From the NCBI GenBank assembly GCA_015056575.1, contig SVGA01000003.1:62001-126000 (forward strand): 64,000 nucleotides of DNA. Reading direction: 5' to 3'. Both the position numbers and the translations under genes were made by a program. This document shows positions 24,765-32,582 of this stretch, piece after piece. Each line of letters starts with the position of its first letter. Position 1 is the first letter of the stretch. The notes under the pieces are model-generated. The model did no database searches and had not been told where the DNA came from. It saw only the letters and a list, made by a program, of their open reading frames with translations. The stretch is from Butyrivibrio sp. (GTDB lineage: Bacteria; Bacillota; Clostridia; Lachnospirales; Lachnospiraceae).

Positions 24765-26573
24765 TTATGATCCCAGCTTTATGATATACGTTGTAATGGA
24801 GTATCCCTTAAGCAGTGCGGAAAAAGAGCCTTTGTCAACCACTATTTCATCGGAATCCGAAACATCACTCCAGTTCTCTCCGCTCTCCATGCTGCCGCTG
24901 GTCCTGACAGCCTCAACACTTTCTATGGGTTTCTCAAAACATCCCAGATCAAAGTTCTTATTAACATCCTCATCCATTGAATTAACCGCAACAATAACTA
25001 CAGTGTTCTCCTTCGGATCAAAGGCTGCCAGCGTATCTTTTTTTGAACCTGCGGAGCCGATAATGCAGTAACCGGGCTTGATATACCTGGTGAACTGCCC
25101 GAAGCCGTAGTATTTTTTCCCAAGAAGAAGTTCCTTGCTGTCGTGGTCGGCTATGGCTATGCCCCAAAACGGCTCGCCCTCTGAAAGAATGCGATCTGCC
25201 TCAGCGCGGGTCAGAGTGTCAAACTCATTATTGGAATCTATGTGCATGTCTGCGGCATTCCACATGATCCATGCCGAAGGAAACATGCCGTTTACGTCTG
25301 TTATGATGGCATCGGCAAAGCCAAGAGCTGCCTCCATGGCGCCGGATTCCTTTCCAAGGGAATAGGTCCCGTCAACCTCGCTCATCCAAAGGTTCTTGCC
25401 TGCGTCAAGAGCAGTATCCTTAAGCTTGGAGCGCTTGTCTCCCTTGTAGGAATGGGTATCGATCCGGCCAAGAGCCTCCTTTGCCTCGTCTGATAGCTTG
25501 TTAAAAGAGCTGATGGCGGTATTGATGCTTGTCTCATCAGATCCGCAGATTACCGCATCAATTCCCCTGCTTTCCAATTCCCCGTCAAGGGCCACTATAA
25601 TATCCGACTGAGATTTGCCGGGACTAAAGTGACAGCCCTCCTGCTTCTCGCTAAATGCAGTCCAGTAATTGGTGGCTGGCTCGTTCATGGGACTTATGCT
25701 CTGAACGTTTGCAATACCGCTGTCTATAAGGTGCTGGGTCACATCAGCCAGGTAAAGGGCAAATGCATGATAGGAATCTTCTCTTAGATTATCCGTTGAA
25801 CCCTTGAGACTTCCTGAACTGCATCCCGTGACCGTCATGAAATACGGCGGTGAATTAGAAAAGGCTTCAACGATAAAATCTTCTCCGTAGCTCTCCTTCG
25901 CTGCCTCAAGGACACTTAACTGATTTCCGTCCGCATACCAATTGTAGTTCCAGGCATAGCCGCACTCGAAATCGGCTCTCGCAAAATTCTGTTCATAATA
26001 CTCTTTGGTAGTGGCCGAAAGATCGATCTTCGTAACGTCTATAGCATATCCCGGCACTATGGAATCCGACCTCTTTATATGGGCCTCGTGGAGGAAATCG
26101 CTGCCTGAGTTTCCCTGCGCAGTGGCTGCTGCGTCTGTGGCGGATGCACTATCTGCGACGGCTGTCCCGTCTGCGGCGATTGCTCCGTCTGTGGCGGATG
26201 CTGCGTCTGCGGTAACTGCACCGTTTGTAGCTCCTGCCCCATCTGCGGCTGCTCCGTCTGTTACGTTATCACCTCCGCCGATATTGTATCTTCCGATGTT
26301 AAGCCCAAGTCCCTTTTCCCGGTCAAAAAAGGCTTCTGCTGCAGCCTTAGTCAATTCATCACTGTATCCTACTCTGTTGGCCCACCAGCAAAGGCTCGTT
26401 CCCCATCCCTGAAACTCACCATATCCATCAGAATCGGTATCGTTAAAGGTCTGGTGATCGCTGATATCCAAAACTACTGTTTCGCCGCTCCCGGCGCTTG
26501 TACCTATATTTGAAGAAACTCCGCATCCGGTCAGTGACAGTACCAGAAGCAGAGCCACGATTTTAGCTTTCAT
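24765..26573 (-). CDS. GH30-family glycoside hydrolase, lipoprotein
   Basis: A 602-residue secreted enzyme anchored as a lipoprotein (signal peptide ending LSLTGC, lipobox Cys17). The catalytic domain is GH30-like: FQGWGTSLCWWA, GLNIGRYNIGGGDN, the acid/base segment SPMNEP (E298) and nucleophile segment WMSEVDG (E399), with a C-terminal beta domain. It most resembles endo-beta-1,6-galactanases of this family; substrate is inferred only. Residues ~104-158 are an Ala/Asp/Thr-rich low-complexity insert inside the catalytic domain, between a conserved core strand and the HIKRSD block. The ATG at 26573 is set by the signal peptide; AAAGGA lies unusually far (15 nt). Confidence 0.85.
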   Translation of the reverse strand: MKAKIVALLLVLSLTGCGVSSNIGTSAGSGETVVLDISDHQTFNDTDSDGYGEFQGWGTSLCWWANRVGYSDELTKAAAEAFFDREKGLGLNIGRYNIGGGDNVTDGAAADGAGATNGAVTADAASATDGAIAADGTAVADSASATDAAATAQGNSGSDFLHEAHIKRSDSIVPGYAIDVTKIDLSATTKEYYEQNFARADFECGYAWNYNWYADGNQLSVLEAAKESYGEDFIVEAFSNSPPYFMTVTGCSSGSLKGSTDNLREDSYHAFALYLADVTQHLIDSGIANVQSISPMNEPATNYWTAFSEKQEGCHFSPGKSQSDIIVALDGELESRGIDAVICGSDETSINTAISSFNKLSDEAKEALGRIDTHSYKGDKRSKLKDTALDAGKNLWMSEVDGTYSLGKESGAMEAALGFADAIITDVNGMFPSAWIMWNAADMHIDSNNEFDTLTRAEADRILSEGEPFWGIAIADHDSKELLLGKKYYGFGQFTRYIKPGYCIIGSAGSKKDTLAAFDPKENTVVIVAVNSMDEDVNKNFDLGCFEKPIESVEAVRTSGSMESGENWSDVSDSDEIVVDKGSFSALLKGYSITTYIIKLGS

Positions 26574-26608
26574 AAATTTGATAACAATTCCTTTATTATT
26601 TTTTTACT

Positions 26609-26862
26609 ATGCGTCGGACTTACAAGATTACGATGATTTCGACAAAGCGTTTCCAACGCATTTGTCTGCTATGCGCCTTTGTGTCGGTGTTATTTACGAA
26701 ATAAAGCACAGAATTCAAAAAACACAAACGCTATCCCGACAACCAAGTGCTAAAACAGGATATTTATCGATATAACGTCATGTTTTTGTGATATTTTACC
26801 GACGCAATCAACTTGTAGAATACTTTGCGTTGGAAAGGACTCAATTCACATGCCCCTCGCCC
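26609..26862 (+). repeat. Dispersed element, copy A
   Basis: A block of about 240 bp, starting ATGCGTCGGACTTACAAGAT and ending near TTGCGTTGGAAAGG, is found again at 34553-34788 on the other strand with about four of five bases identical and almost no gaps. Both copies keep the 20-mer AATTCACATGCCCCTCGCCC at their far end (here 26843-26862). One frame encodes a matching 55-residue peptide in both copies (YDDF-KAFPTHLSAM-LCVG ... TGYLSI stop), here ending at 26775. No ribosome site or terminal inverted repeat was seen. May be a non-autonomous element or a decayed small gene. Confidence 0.8.
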
Positions 26863-26874
26863 AACATTATCTGA

Positions 26875-27020
26875 TCTCTTCCTGCTCAAACGTCCGACAT
26901 CATCCAATCTCTTCCTGCTCAAACGTCCGACATCATCCAATCTCTTCCAACTCAAGCACCCGACATCATCTGATCTCTTCCTGCTCAAACGTCCGACATC
27001 ATCCGATCTCTTCCTGCTCC
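26875..27020. repeat. 33-bp tandem repeat grown from the xpt 3' end
   Basis: Units start at 26875, 26908, 26941, 26974 and 27007, exactly 33 bp apart (TCTCTTCCTGCTCAAACGTC then CGACATCATCCAA). The last unit lies inside xpt and encodes its final residues EQEEIG and stop. So the array repeats the end of the xpt coding sequence. No copy downstream of the stop is likely to be translated. Confidence 0.93.
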
Positions 27021-27589
27021 CTGAAGGTGATCTTCCCATCTTCAGTCATGCTCTCAATAATAGCGAGGGAGGTAACCTCATACCCCATCTTCCTTAGATC
27101 ATCGCCGCCGTTCTGGAAAGCCTTCTCAATGCAGATGCCAATCCCGGCAATTCCCGCACCGGCCTGATTACAGATATCAACAAGGCCCTTCATGGCATTT
27201 CCCACAGCAATAAAGTCGTCCACCAGAAGCACTATGTCGGTCTTATCCAGATAAGCCGTGGATACTGTGACATCATACTCCTTGCCGTAGGTAAAAGAGC
27301 TGATTCTGGAGACATACACATCTGACCCGATATTTAGGCTCTGAGACTTCTTGGCAAATACCACCGGCACATCAAAGTTCCTGGCAACTGAGCAGGCAAC
27401 GGCTATACCGGAAGCTTCTATGGTAAGGATCTTGGTGATGTTCTTGTCCTTGTACTTCCAGTAGAGTTCCTCTCCCAGCCTGTCAACCAGGGAAACATCG
27501 ATCTGGTGATTCAGAAAGCTGTCAACCTTCAGAATATTACCGGGATAAACACGACCTTCTTCAGCAATGATCTTCTCTAAAAGTTTCAT
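26999..27589 (-). CDS. xpt: Xanthine phosphoribosyltransferase
   Basis: A 196-residue protein of the usual Xpt length (about 190). It converts xanthine and PRPP to XMP in purine salvage. The N-terminus MKLLEKIIAEEGRV and the PRPP-binding loop VLLVDDFIAVGNA (~120-132) are characteristic; the Clostridia/Bacillus form has the same TIEASGIA block. AGGAGG precedes the ATG closely. No purine riboswitch is visible in the leader, which is instead filled by a 26-bp repeat. The 3' end has seeded the 33-bp array downstream. Confidence 0.95.
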   Translation of the reverse strand: MKLLEKIIAEEGRVYPGNILKVDSFLNHQIDVSLVDRLGEELYWKYKDKNITKILTIEASGIAVACSVARNFDVPVVFAKKSQSLNIGSDVYVSRISSFTYGKEYDVTVSTAYLDKTDIVLLVDDFIAVGNAMKGLVDICNQAGAGIAGIGICIEKAFQNGGDDLRKMGYEVTSLAIIESMTEDGKITFREQEEIG

Positions 27590-27603
27590 ACTTCCTCCTT
27601 TGA

Positions 27604-27730
27604 GTCAGCGGGAACGCTTGAACTTCACAAGTCAACAGAAACACTTCACTTTGCAAGTCAACAGGAACACTTCACTTTGCAAGTCAACAGGAACATTTCA
27701 CTTTGTAAGACACCAGTAATCCTTCAATCC
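27604..27730. repeat. 26-bp tandem repeat between tcdA and xpt
   Basis: Three clean 26-bp units at 27631, 27657 and 27683 (GTCAACAGGAACACTTCACT then TTGCAA) with degenerate units on both sides. On the minus strand each unit carries AAAGTGA, also present at the tcdA stop codon (ATAAAGTGA). The array forms the xpt leader. Confidence 0.9.
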
Positions 27731-27746
27731 ATGCACCTGAATAGTC

Positions 27747-28481
27747 TCACTTTATCAGATCCTTAACTACTTCACTTGCTATCACAAGCCCCGCCACTGA
27801 CGGGACGAATGCCACACTTCCGGGAACGGAGCGCCTTGATGAGCCGCTCTTTTCAAGCTCCGCCATCTCCTGCGCCATCATCTCGGGATCAGGCGTTAAG
27901 GGCGACTCAGAGGAATACACCACCTTAAGCTTCTTAACACCTCGCTTTTTAAGCTCGCGTCTCATAACCCGTGCCAGGGGATCTCCCTCTGTCATATAGA
28001 TGTCCGTAACCCTGATCCTTGTGGGATCAAGCTTGTTGCCGGTGCCCATGGAGCTTATAACCTTCGTTCCAAGCTCTGTGCACTTCATTATGATGTCTAT
28101 CTTGGCTGCAACCGTATCTATTGCATCCACCACATAGTCGTATTTATCAAATTCAAACTCCGAGGCAGTCTCGGGAAGATAAAAGCACTTATGAGTCCTG
28201 ACCTCACACTCAGGATTGATATCAAGTATCCTCTTCTTAGCGACGTCTACCTTGGCCATTCCCACTGTGCTGTGAAGGGCTATTATCTGCCTGTTGATAT
28301 TGGAAGTCGCAACCTCGTCATTGTCCACAACATCTATGCTGCCGACGCCGCTCCTTGCCAGGGCTTCAACCACATAGCTTCCAACTCCGCCAACGCCAAA
28401 AACACAGACCCTGGAACCCTTTAGTTTCTCCAGCGCCTGCGCCCCCAGTATAAGCCCGGTTCTCTTAAATTCTTCCGTCAT
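27747..28481 (-). CDS. tcdA: tRNA threonylcarbamoyladenosine dehydratase
   Basis: A 244-residue E1-like enzyme of the TcdA/CsdL family that cyclises t6A to ct6A in tRNA using ATP. Evidence: N-terminal RTGLILGAQALEKLKGSRV, nucleotide loop VFGVGGVGSYVVEAL, the VVDNDEVATSNINRQ block, DAIDTVAAK, and the C-terminal GSVAFVPSVAGLVIASEVV. Length matches E. coli TcdA (about 268) minus a short tail. AGGAG lies 5 nt before the ATG. Confidence 0.93.
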   Translation of the reverse strand: MTEEFKRTGLILGAQALEKLKGSRVCVFGVGGVGSYVVEALARSGVGSIDVVDNDEVATSNINRQIIALHSTVGMAKVDVAKKRILDINPECEVRTHKCFYLPETASEFEFDKYDYVVDAIDTVAAKIDIIMKCTELGTKVISSMGTGNKLDPTRIRVTDIYMTEGDPLARVMRRELKKRGVKKLKVVYSSESPLTPDPEMMAQEMAELEKSGSSRRSVPGSVAFVPSVAGLVIASEVVKDLIK

Positions 28482-28499
28482 CCGTACTCCTTCACTGTG

Positions 28500-28597
28500 T
28501 CACAAGATGTCCCATGATGCCATGTAATGCAGACGATTCCGCCAAATGCACATCACGTCACACGACGTCACACGATGTTACACCATGTCACACTTCG
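28500..28597. repeat. Degenerate ~11-bp repeat behind the unknown gene
   Basis: Between the unknown gene stop (28598) and tcdA. On the minus strand words like ATGTAACGAAGTGTGACATG, TGTGACGTCG and TGTGACGTGA repeat about every 10-11 bp. The first unit includes the TAA stop of the unknown gene. Confidence 0.65.
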
Positions 28598-28915
28598 TTA
28601 CATGAAGCAGTGCTCCTCGGTAAGATGAAGTCTGTTGTCATTGACAACCGCACCGGTGATCTCAAGGCGAACGCCCTTTGCTCCCAGTTTCCTTCTGCCC
28701 TCCAGGATTAGATGCACCTTTCTGTCCTCGGTCATATACTCCTCAAGAACCTCATCCGATGTATCTGCCTTGTCCAGGACCTTTTTAAAATCCCCGATAA
28801 AGGCGGGTATGATTATAGCCCCGATGCTCTGTCCCTGCAGCGGTCCATACACTCCGACTATTTCATGTAACAGTAATCTTCTAAGCTCTTCCATAGCTTT
28901 CTGCTCCTGACCCAT
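28598..28915 (-). CDS. Small protein of unknown function
   Basis: A 105-residue soluble protein (from ATG 28915), helical at first (MGQEQKAMEELRRLLLHEIV), then a Gly-rich hydrophobic stretch QGQSIGAIIIPAFIGDFKKVL, and a basic C-terminal half. I do not recognise a family. The start is uncertain: ATG 28915 has no ribosome site, while TTG 28975 or GTG 28969 lie behind GAGGGA but would put 18-20 residues of the upstream 40-bp repeat into the N-terminus. It sits between the pyrophosphatase and tcdA genes, same strand, flanked by repeats on both sides. Confidence 0.6.
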   Translation of the reverse strand: MGQEQKAMEELRRLLLHEIVGVYGPLQGQSIGAIIIPAFIGDFKKVLDKADTSDEVLEEYMTEDRKVHLILEGRRKLGAKGVRLEITGAVVNDNRLHLTEEHCFM

Positions 28916-28925
28916 AAAAGTTTTT

Positions 28926-29085
28926 TCATCAGCAAGCAACTCATCGCCGCCGATATTGAATTTCTTCACCAGCAAGCAATCCCTCGCCGCCGATATCGCA
29001 TTTCCTCATCAGCAAGTACCCCTGCCGCCAATATGTTATATCTTTCATCGGCACGTAACCCCTTACCGCCGATATGTTCAAATCC
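28926..29085. repeat. 39/40-bp tandem repeat behind the pyrophosphatase gene
   Basis: Four units starting at 28926, 28966, 29006 and 29045, each of the form TCATCAGCAAGCA, then CTCGCCGCCGATAT and an AT-rich tail. The array runs from the pyrophosphatase stop codon into the probable start region of the unknown gene; its GGCGAGGGA word could serve as that gene's ribosome site. Confidence 0.88.
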
Positions 29086-30741
29086 TTACTGCTGTATTGC
29101 CTCAACGATTGCGGGAAGCAGTTGTTTCTTTCTGGAAACAACTCCCGGAAGGGAAACTATATCTCCCTCGGCATTAAGGCCAAAAGCGCTGTTCAAGGTG
29201 TGAAGCGCCTTGCCACCGGCATAAACCACCCTCGATGACTCATCGATGATATTGGTGAGCATAAAGAACAGCATATCAAGGCCGTCCGCTTTTGTAACCG
29301 CCTCAAGCTCAGGCATGATCTTCTCCTTGATCTCATCAAGCTCCTCGGCGCTCATGGAATTGATCTGTCCGATACCTATGGTCATATCGTCCACCGTGAA
29401 CTTCTTGAAATCCTGGTGAAGTATCTCGGTTGCACTCTTTCCGCCAAGGTTTGAGCCCGCATGGAACATCTCCCGGGCAAAAGACTCATAGTCAACCTCT
29501 GCGATAGCTGCCAGCTCTTCACCGGCTTTTTTGTCCACTGCTGTACATGTGGGTGAACGGAACATCAGGGTGTCGGAAAGGATTGCTGCAAGAAGAAGTC
29601 CCGCAGTAGTCTTGTCCACCTCAACACCAAACTCCCCGTACATCAGATAGATAATGGTGCAGGTTGAGCCAAGTGGCTGATTCCTGAAGAATACAGGGCC
29701 CGCAGTCTCAATGGTACGAAGCCTGTGGTGATCAACGATCTCCATGATCTCCGCTTCCTCTATTCCGTTGACAGCCTGGTTTTTCTCGTTGTGATCCACA
29801 AGGATCATGCGCTTTTTGTGGGCACCGAGGAAATTCCTTCGGCTGATCATACCGATGTAATGATCGTTCTTGTCAAGTACCGGGAAGTATCTGTGCCTCA
29901 TGGAAGCCATTACCTCCTGGATATCCTCAATATAATCGTCCATGTGGAAGCACACCAGATTGTCCTTCTTCATGATGTGATCGATGGGCATACTCTGGTT
30001 GATAAGCCTTGCCACAACGAAGGTATCGTGGGGCGTTGTGATGACCTGGGTACCGTGCTCTCTGGCCTGACTCTGGATTGTCCTTGTAACCTCAGCTCCC
30101 TCGCAGACGATGATACAGGAGGCGCCAAGCTCAATGGCGCAGAGCTGTGTCTCATATCTGTTGCCAAGGATCACGATGTCTCCCTCCTCGATGACGTTTT
30201 CCATCATCTCGGGGCTGGCTGCAGCGATAACCACCTTGCCCCGGTTAAGGGACTCCGTGATATTTCCAACGATCATCTCTCCATCCAGGGTCTCCACAAT
30301 ATTCTTGTAGCTGGTGGCCGCCTGGGAGAGAATGTGGGGATCGATAACATCCATATAGGTCTCAACAATGTCGTTGGTGGTAACAATTCCTGAAAGCTTG
30401 TCCCCGTCTGTTGCGCACAGTGTCACAACATCCGCATCTCTCATCTTGGCCCAGGCATTCTTCAGGGAAAGATCCGCAGTTACGCCGTCAAGACATCTGA
30501 TCTCCATGTCCCTTACCTGTGTCCGAACGTCCTTGATATAAGCAGGAACAGGCACAGCGAAATGAGAAAGGACGAACTGCGTCTCCTCATTCAGGTGCCC
30601 TGCTCTGCAGGCAATAAAGTTGCCGCCGAACACCTTATTCTTGAGATTGGCGTAGGTAATGGCCGCGCAGATGGAATCCGTATCGGGATTCTTGTGGCCA
30701 ATAACGAACACCGGTCTCTGATTTGAATCGTTGTTATTCAT
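29086..30741 (-). CDS. ppaC: Manganese-dependent inorganic pyrophosphatase with CBS/DRTGG domains
   Basis: A 551-residue family II pyrophosphatase that splits PPi to phosphate. The DHH-type core is split: VIGHKNPDTDSICAAI (~14-29) at the N-terminus, then a regulatory insert of two CBS segments (~70-125 and ~255-310) flanking a DRTGG-like segment, then VDHHRLRTIE and the C-terminal DHHA2 part. CBS pyrophosphatases of Clostridia are controlled by adenine nucleotides bound to the insert. Usual length about 545. The ATG follows CCGGAGG by 6 nt. Confidence 0.93.
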   Translation of the reverse strand: MNNNDSNQRPVFVIGHKNPDTDSICAAITYANLKNKVFGGNFIACRAGHLNEETQFVLSHFAVPVPAYIKDVRTQVRDMEIRCLDGVTADLSLKNAWAKMRDADVVTLCATDGDKLSGIVTTNDIVETYMDVIDPHILSQAATSYKNIVETLDGEMIVGNITESLNRGKVVIAAASPEMMENVIEEGDIVILGNRYETQLCAIELGASCIIVCEGAEVTRTIQSQAREHGTQVITTPHDTFVVARLINQSMPIDHIMKKDNLVCFHMDDYIEDIQEVMASMRHRYFPVLDKNDHYIGMISRRNFLGAHKKRMILVDHNEKNQAVNGIEEAEIMEIVDHHRLRTIETAGPVFFRNQPLGSTCTIIYLMYGEFGVEVDKTTAGLLLAAILSDTLMFRSPTCTAVDKKAGEELAAIAEVDYESFAREMFHAGSNLGGKSATEILHQDFKKFTVDDMTIGIGQINSMSAEELDEIKEKIMPELEAVTKADGLDMLFFMLTNIIDESSRVVYAGGKALHTLNSAFGLNAEGDIVSLPGVVSRKKQLLPAIVEAIQQ

Positions 30742-30851
30742 ATATATCCTCCGGAAAAAGAATCTTCCTGTTTGTTTTGTCGTATATTACTAGTTTATAG
30801 GTAATGTTTGTCTTTGTAAACGTACATCAAATCTCTTTTTTTAAATATTCA

Positions 30852-32582
30852 TCATCCCCACTGGCTGTTGTACAGTTCATGGTAGAAGCCCTTCTTTGCA
30901 AGGAGCGTCTCGTGATCCCCCTGCTCAAGGATATGACCGTCCTTCATGACGAGGATAACGTCCGCTTCTCTTATGGTTGAGAGCCTGTGGGCCACGATAA
31001 AGCTGGTCCTTCCCTGCATCATCCTGTTGAAAGCCTTCTGTATCCTGATCTCAGTCCTGGTGTCGATGGAGGACGTGGCTTCATCCAGGATCAGCATTGG
31101 CGGAATATGCAGCATTACCCTTGTGATGCAAAGAAGCTGCTTCTGCCCCTGAGACAGATTGCCGCCGTCCTCGGTGATCACCGTATCATACCCCTTAGGG
31201 AGCCTTTTTATGAAGCTGTGAGCATGGGCAGCTTTGGCCGCAGCGATGATCTCCTCATCTGTAAAGCCTTCTCTTCCAAGTGTTATATTATCGCGGACCG
31301 TACCGCTTCTGAGCCAGGTCTCCTGGAGCACCATTCCGAAGTTTGCCCTGAGGTCGCTGCGATAAAGCTTCCTGATATCGTAGCCGTCGATGCTGATGTT
31401 CCCTTTGTCAGTGTCATAGAAGCGCATAAGTAAGTTTATCAGCGTAGTCTTGCCGCTTCCCGTGGGGCCTACAATGGCAACTCTCTGTCCTTTACTGATG
31501 TCAAGGCTTAAGTCCTCGATAAGCTTCCTGCTCTTATCATAGGAAAAAGAAACATCCTTTACCAATACGTTTCCTTCAGCCGAAAGCTCTTTTGGCGTGC
31601 CCTCAAAATCAGGCTCCTCGGGCTGTTCCTCAATAAGTTCAAACACTCTCTCAGCGCAGGCCAGGGCGTTCTGGAGCTCCGTTATAACTCCGGAGATCTC
31701 GTTAAAGGGCTTTGTATACTGATTGGCATAGCTAAGGAATATGGTAAGTCCTCCGACACTCATGCCCCCGGCGATGCAGGCAAAGGCGCCGAAAAGCGCA
31801 ACCGCAGCATAGACGATATTGTTGATAAAACGAGTGCTGGGATTTGTAAGGGATGACACGAAAGTTGCCATCACCGAAGCCTTCTCCAGCCTGTCGTTAA
31901 TGTCATCAAATATCTCAAGGTTCTCATCTTCATGGGCAAAGGCTTTAACAACAGAAAGATTCCCGATCATCTCATCCACAAAGGCAGTCTGATCGGATCT
32001 TGCGGCACTCTGCTCCTTGAAGAGCTTAAAGGACCTTGTTGCCACAAACCTTGCAACAAGAAGGGACAAAGGAGTGAGCACAACCACCACAACGGCAATC
32101 CCGAAGTTCAGGTAGAACATGAACCCCAGGGTTCCCACGATAGTTACGATGCCCGTGAACAGCTGACTGAATCCCATCAGCAGCCCGTCCGCAAACATAT
32201 CCACATCGGAGATGAGCCTGGATACTATCTCACCGGTCTGTTTGTTGTCAAGATAGGTAAAGGGCAGGTTCTGGAGTTTTGAAAATCCCTCCTGCCTGAC
32301 GTCTCTTACCACATTGTAGGTGATCCTGTTGCCAGTCCTGTTCATCACCCACTGGCAAAGTGCTATAAAGATCACGATGACCACCATCTGAAGCACTGTG
32401 GCTGTAAGCCCCGCGAAGTCAACCTTCCCGGTTCCAACGATCCTGTCTATGGCATTGCCCGCCAGGATGGGTACATATAAGGATAAAAGAGCGCTCACCA
32501 CAGCCAGCACCATGGAAAGGGCTATAAGGAAATGATATCTTCCGGCGTACCGAAGGACTTTTTTCAGGGTGTTCTTCTTCAT
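30852..32582 (-). CDS. ABC exporter half-transporter, subunit B
   Basis: A 576-residue type IV exporter subunit: six transmembrane helices (~15-310), then an ATPase domain with Walker A GPTGSGKTT, signature NLSQGQKQLL (variant of LSGGQ), Walker B MLILDEATSSID with catalytic Glu, and H-loop AHRLST. Its ATG overlaps the stop of subunit A by 4 bp. The pair matches heterodimeric multidrug or lipid exporters such as BmrCD/TM287-288. Substrate unknown. Confidence 0.9.
   Translation of the reverse strand: MKKNTLKKVLRYAGRYHFLIALSMVLAVVSALLSLYVPILAGNAIDRIVGTGKVDFAGLTATVLQMVVIVIFIALCQWVMNRTGNRITYNVVRDVRQEGFSKLQNLPFTYLDNKQTGEIVSRLISDVDMFADGLLMGFSQLFTGIVTIVGTLGFMFYLNFGIAVVVVVLTPLSLLVARFVATRSFKLFKEQSAARSDQTAFVDEMIGNLSVVKAFAHEDENLEIFDDINDRLEKASVMATFVSSLTNPSTRFINNIVYAAVALFGAFACIAGGMSVGGLTIFLSYANQYTKPFNEISGVITELQNALACAERVFELIEEQPEEPDFEGTPKELSAEGNVLVKDVSFSYDKSRKLIEDLSLDISKGQRVAIVGPTGSGKTTLINLLMRFYDTDKGNISIDGYDIRKLYRSDLRANFGMVLQETWLRSGTVRDNITLGREGFTDEEIIAAAKAAHAHSFIKRLPKGYDTVITEDGGNLSQGQKQLLCITRVMLHIPPMLILDEATSSIDTRTEIRIQKAFNRMMQGRTSFIVAHRLSTIREADVILVMKDGHILEQGDHETLLAKKGFYHELYNSQWG

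Noticed and set aside
26609..26862. Insertion sequence remnant
   Set aside because: No transposase-like sequence, terminal inverted repeats or target duplications were seen in either copy; kept as a dispersed repeat of unknown nature.
27590..27746. Purine riboswitch in the xpt leader
   Set aside because: The leader is a 26-bp repeat; no three-way-junction consensus with TATA...loop-loop pairing was found.
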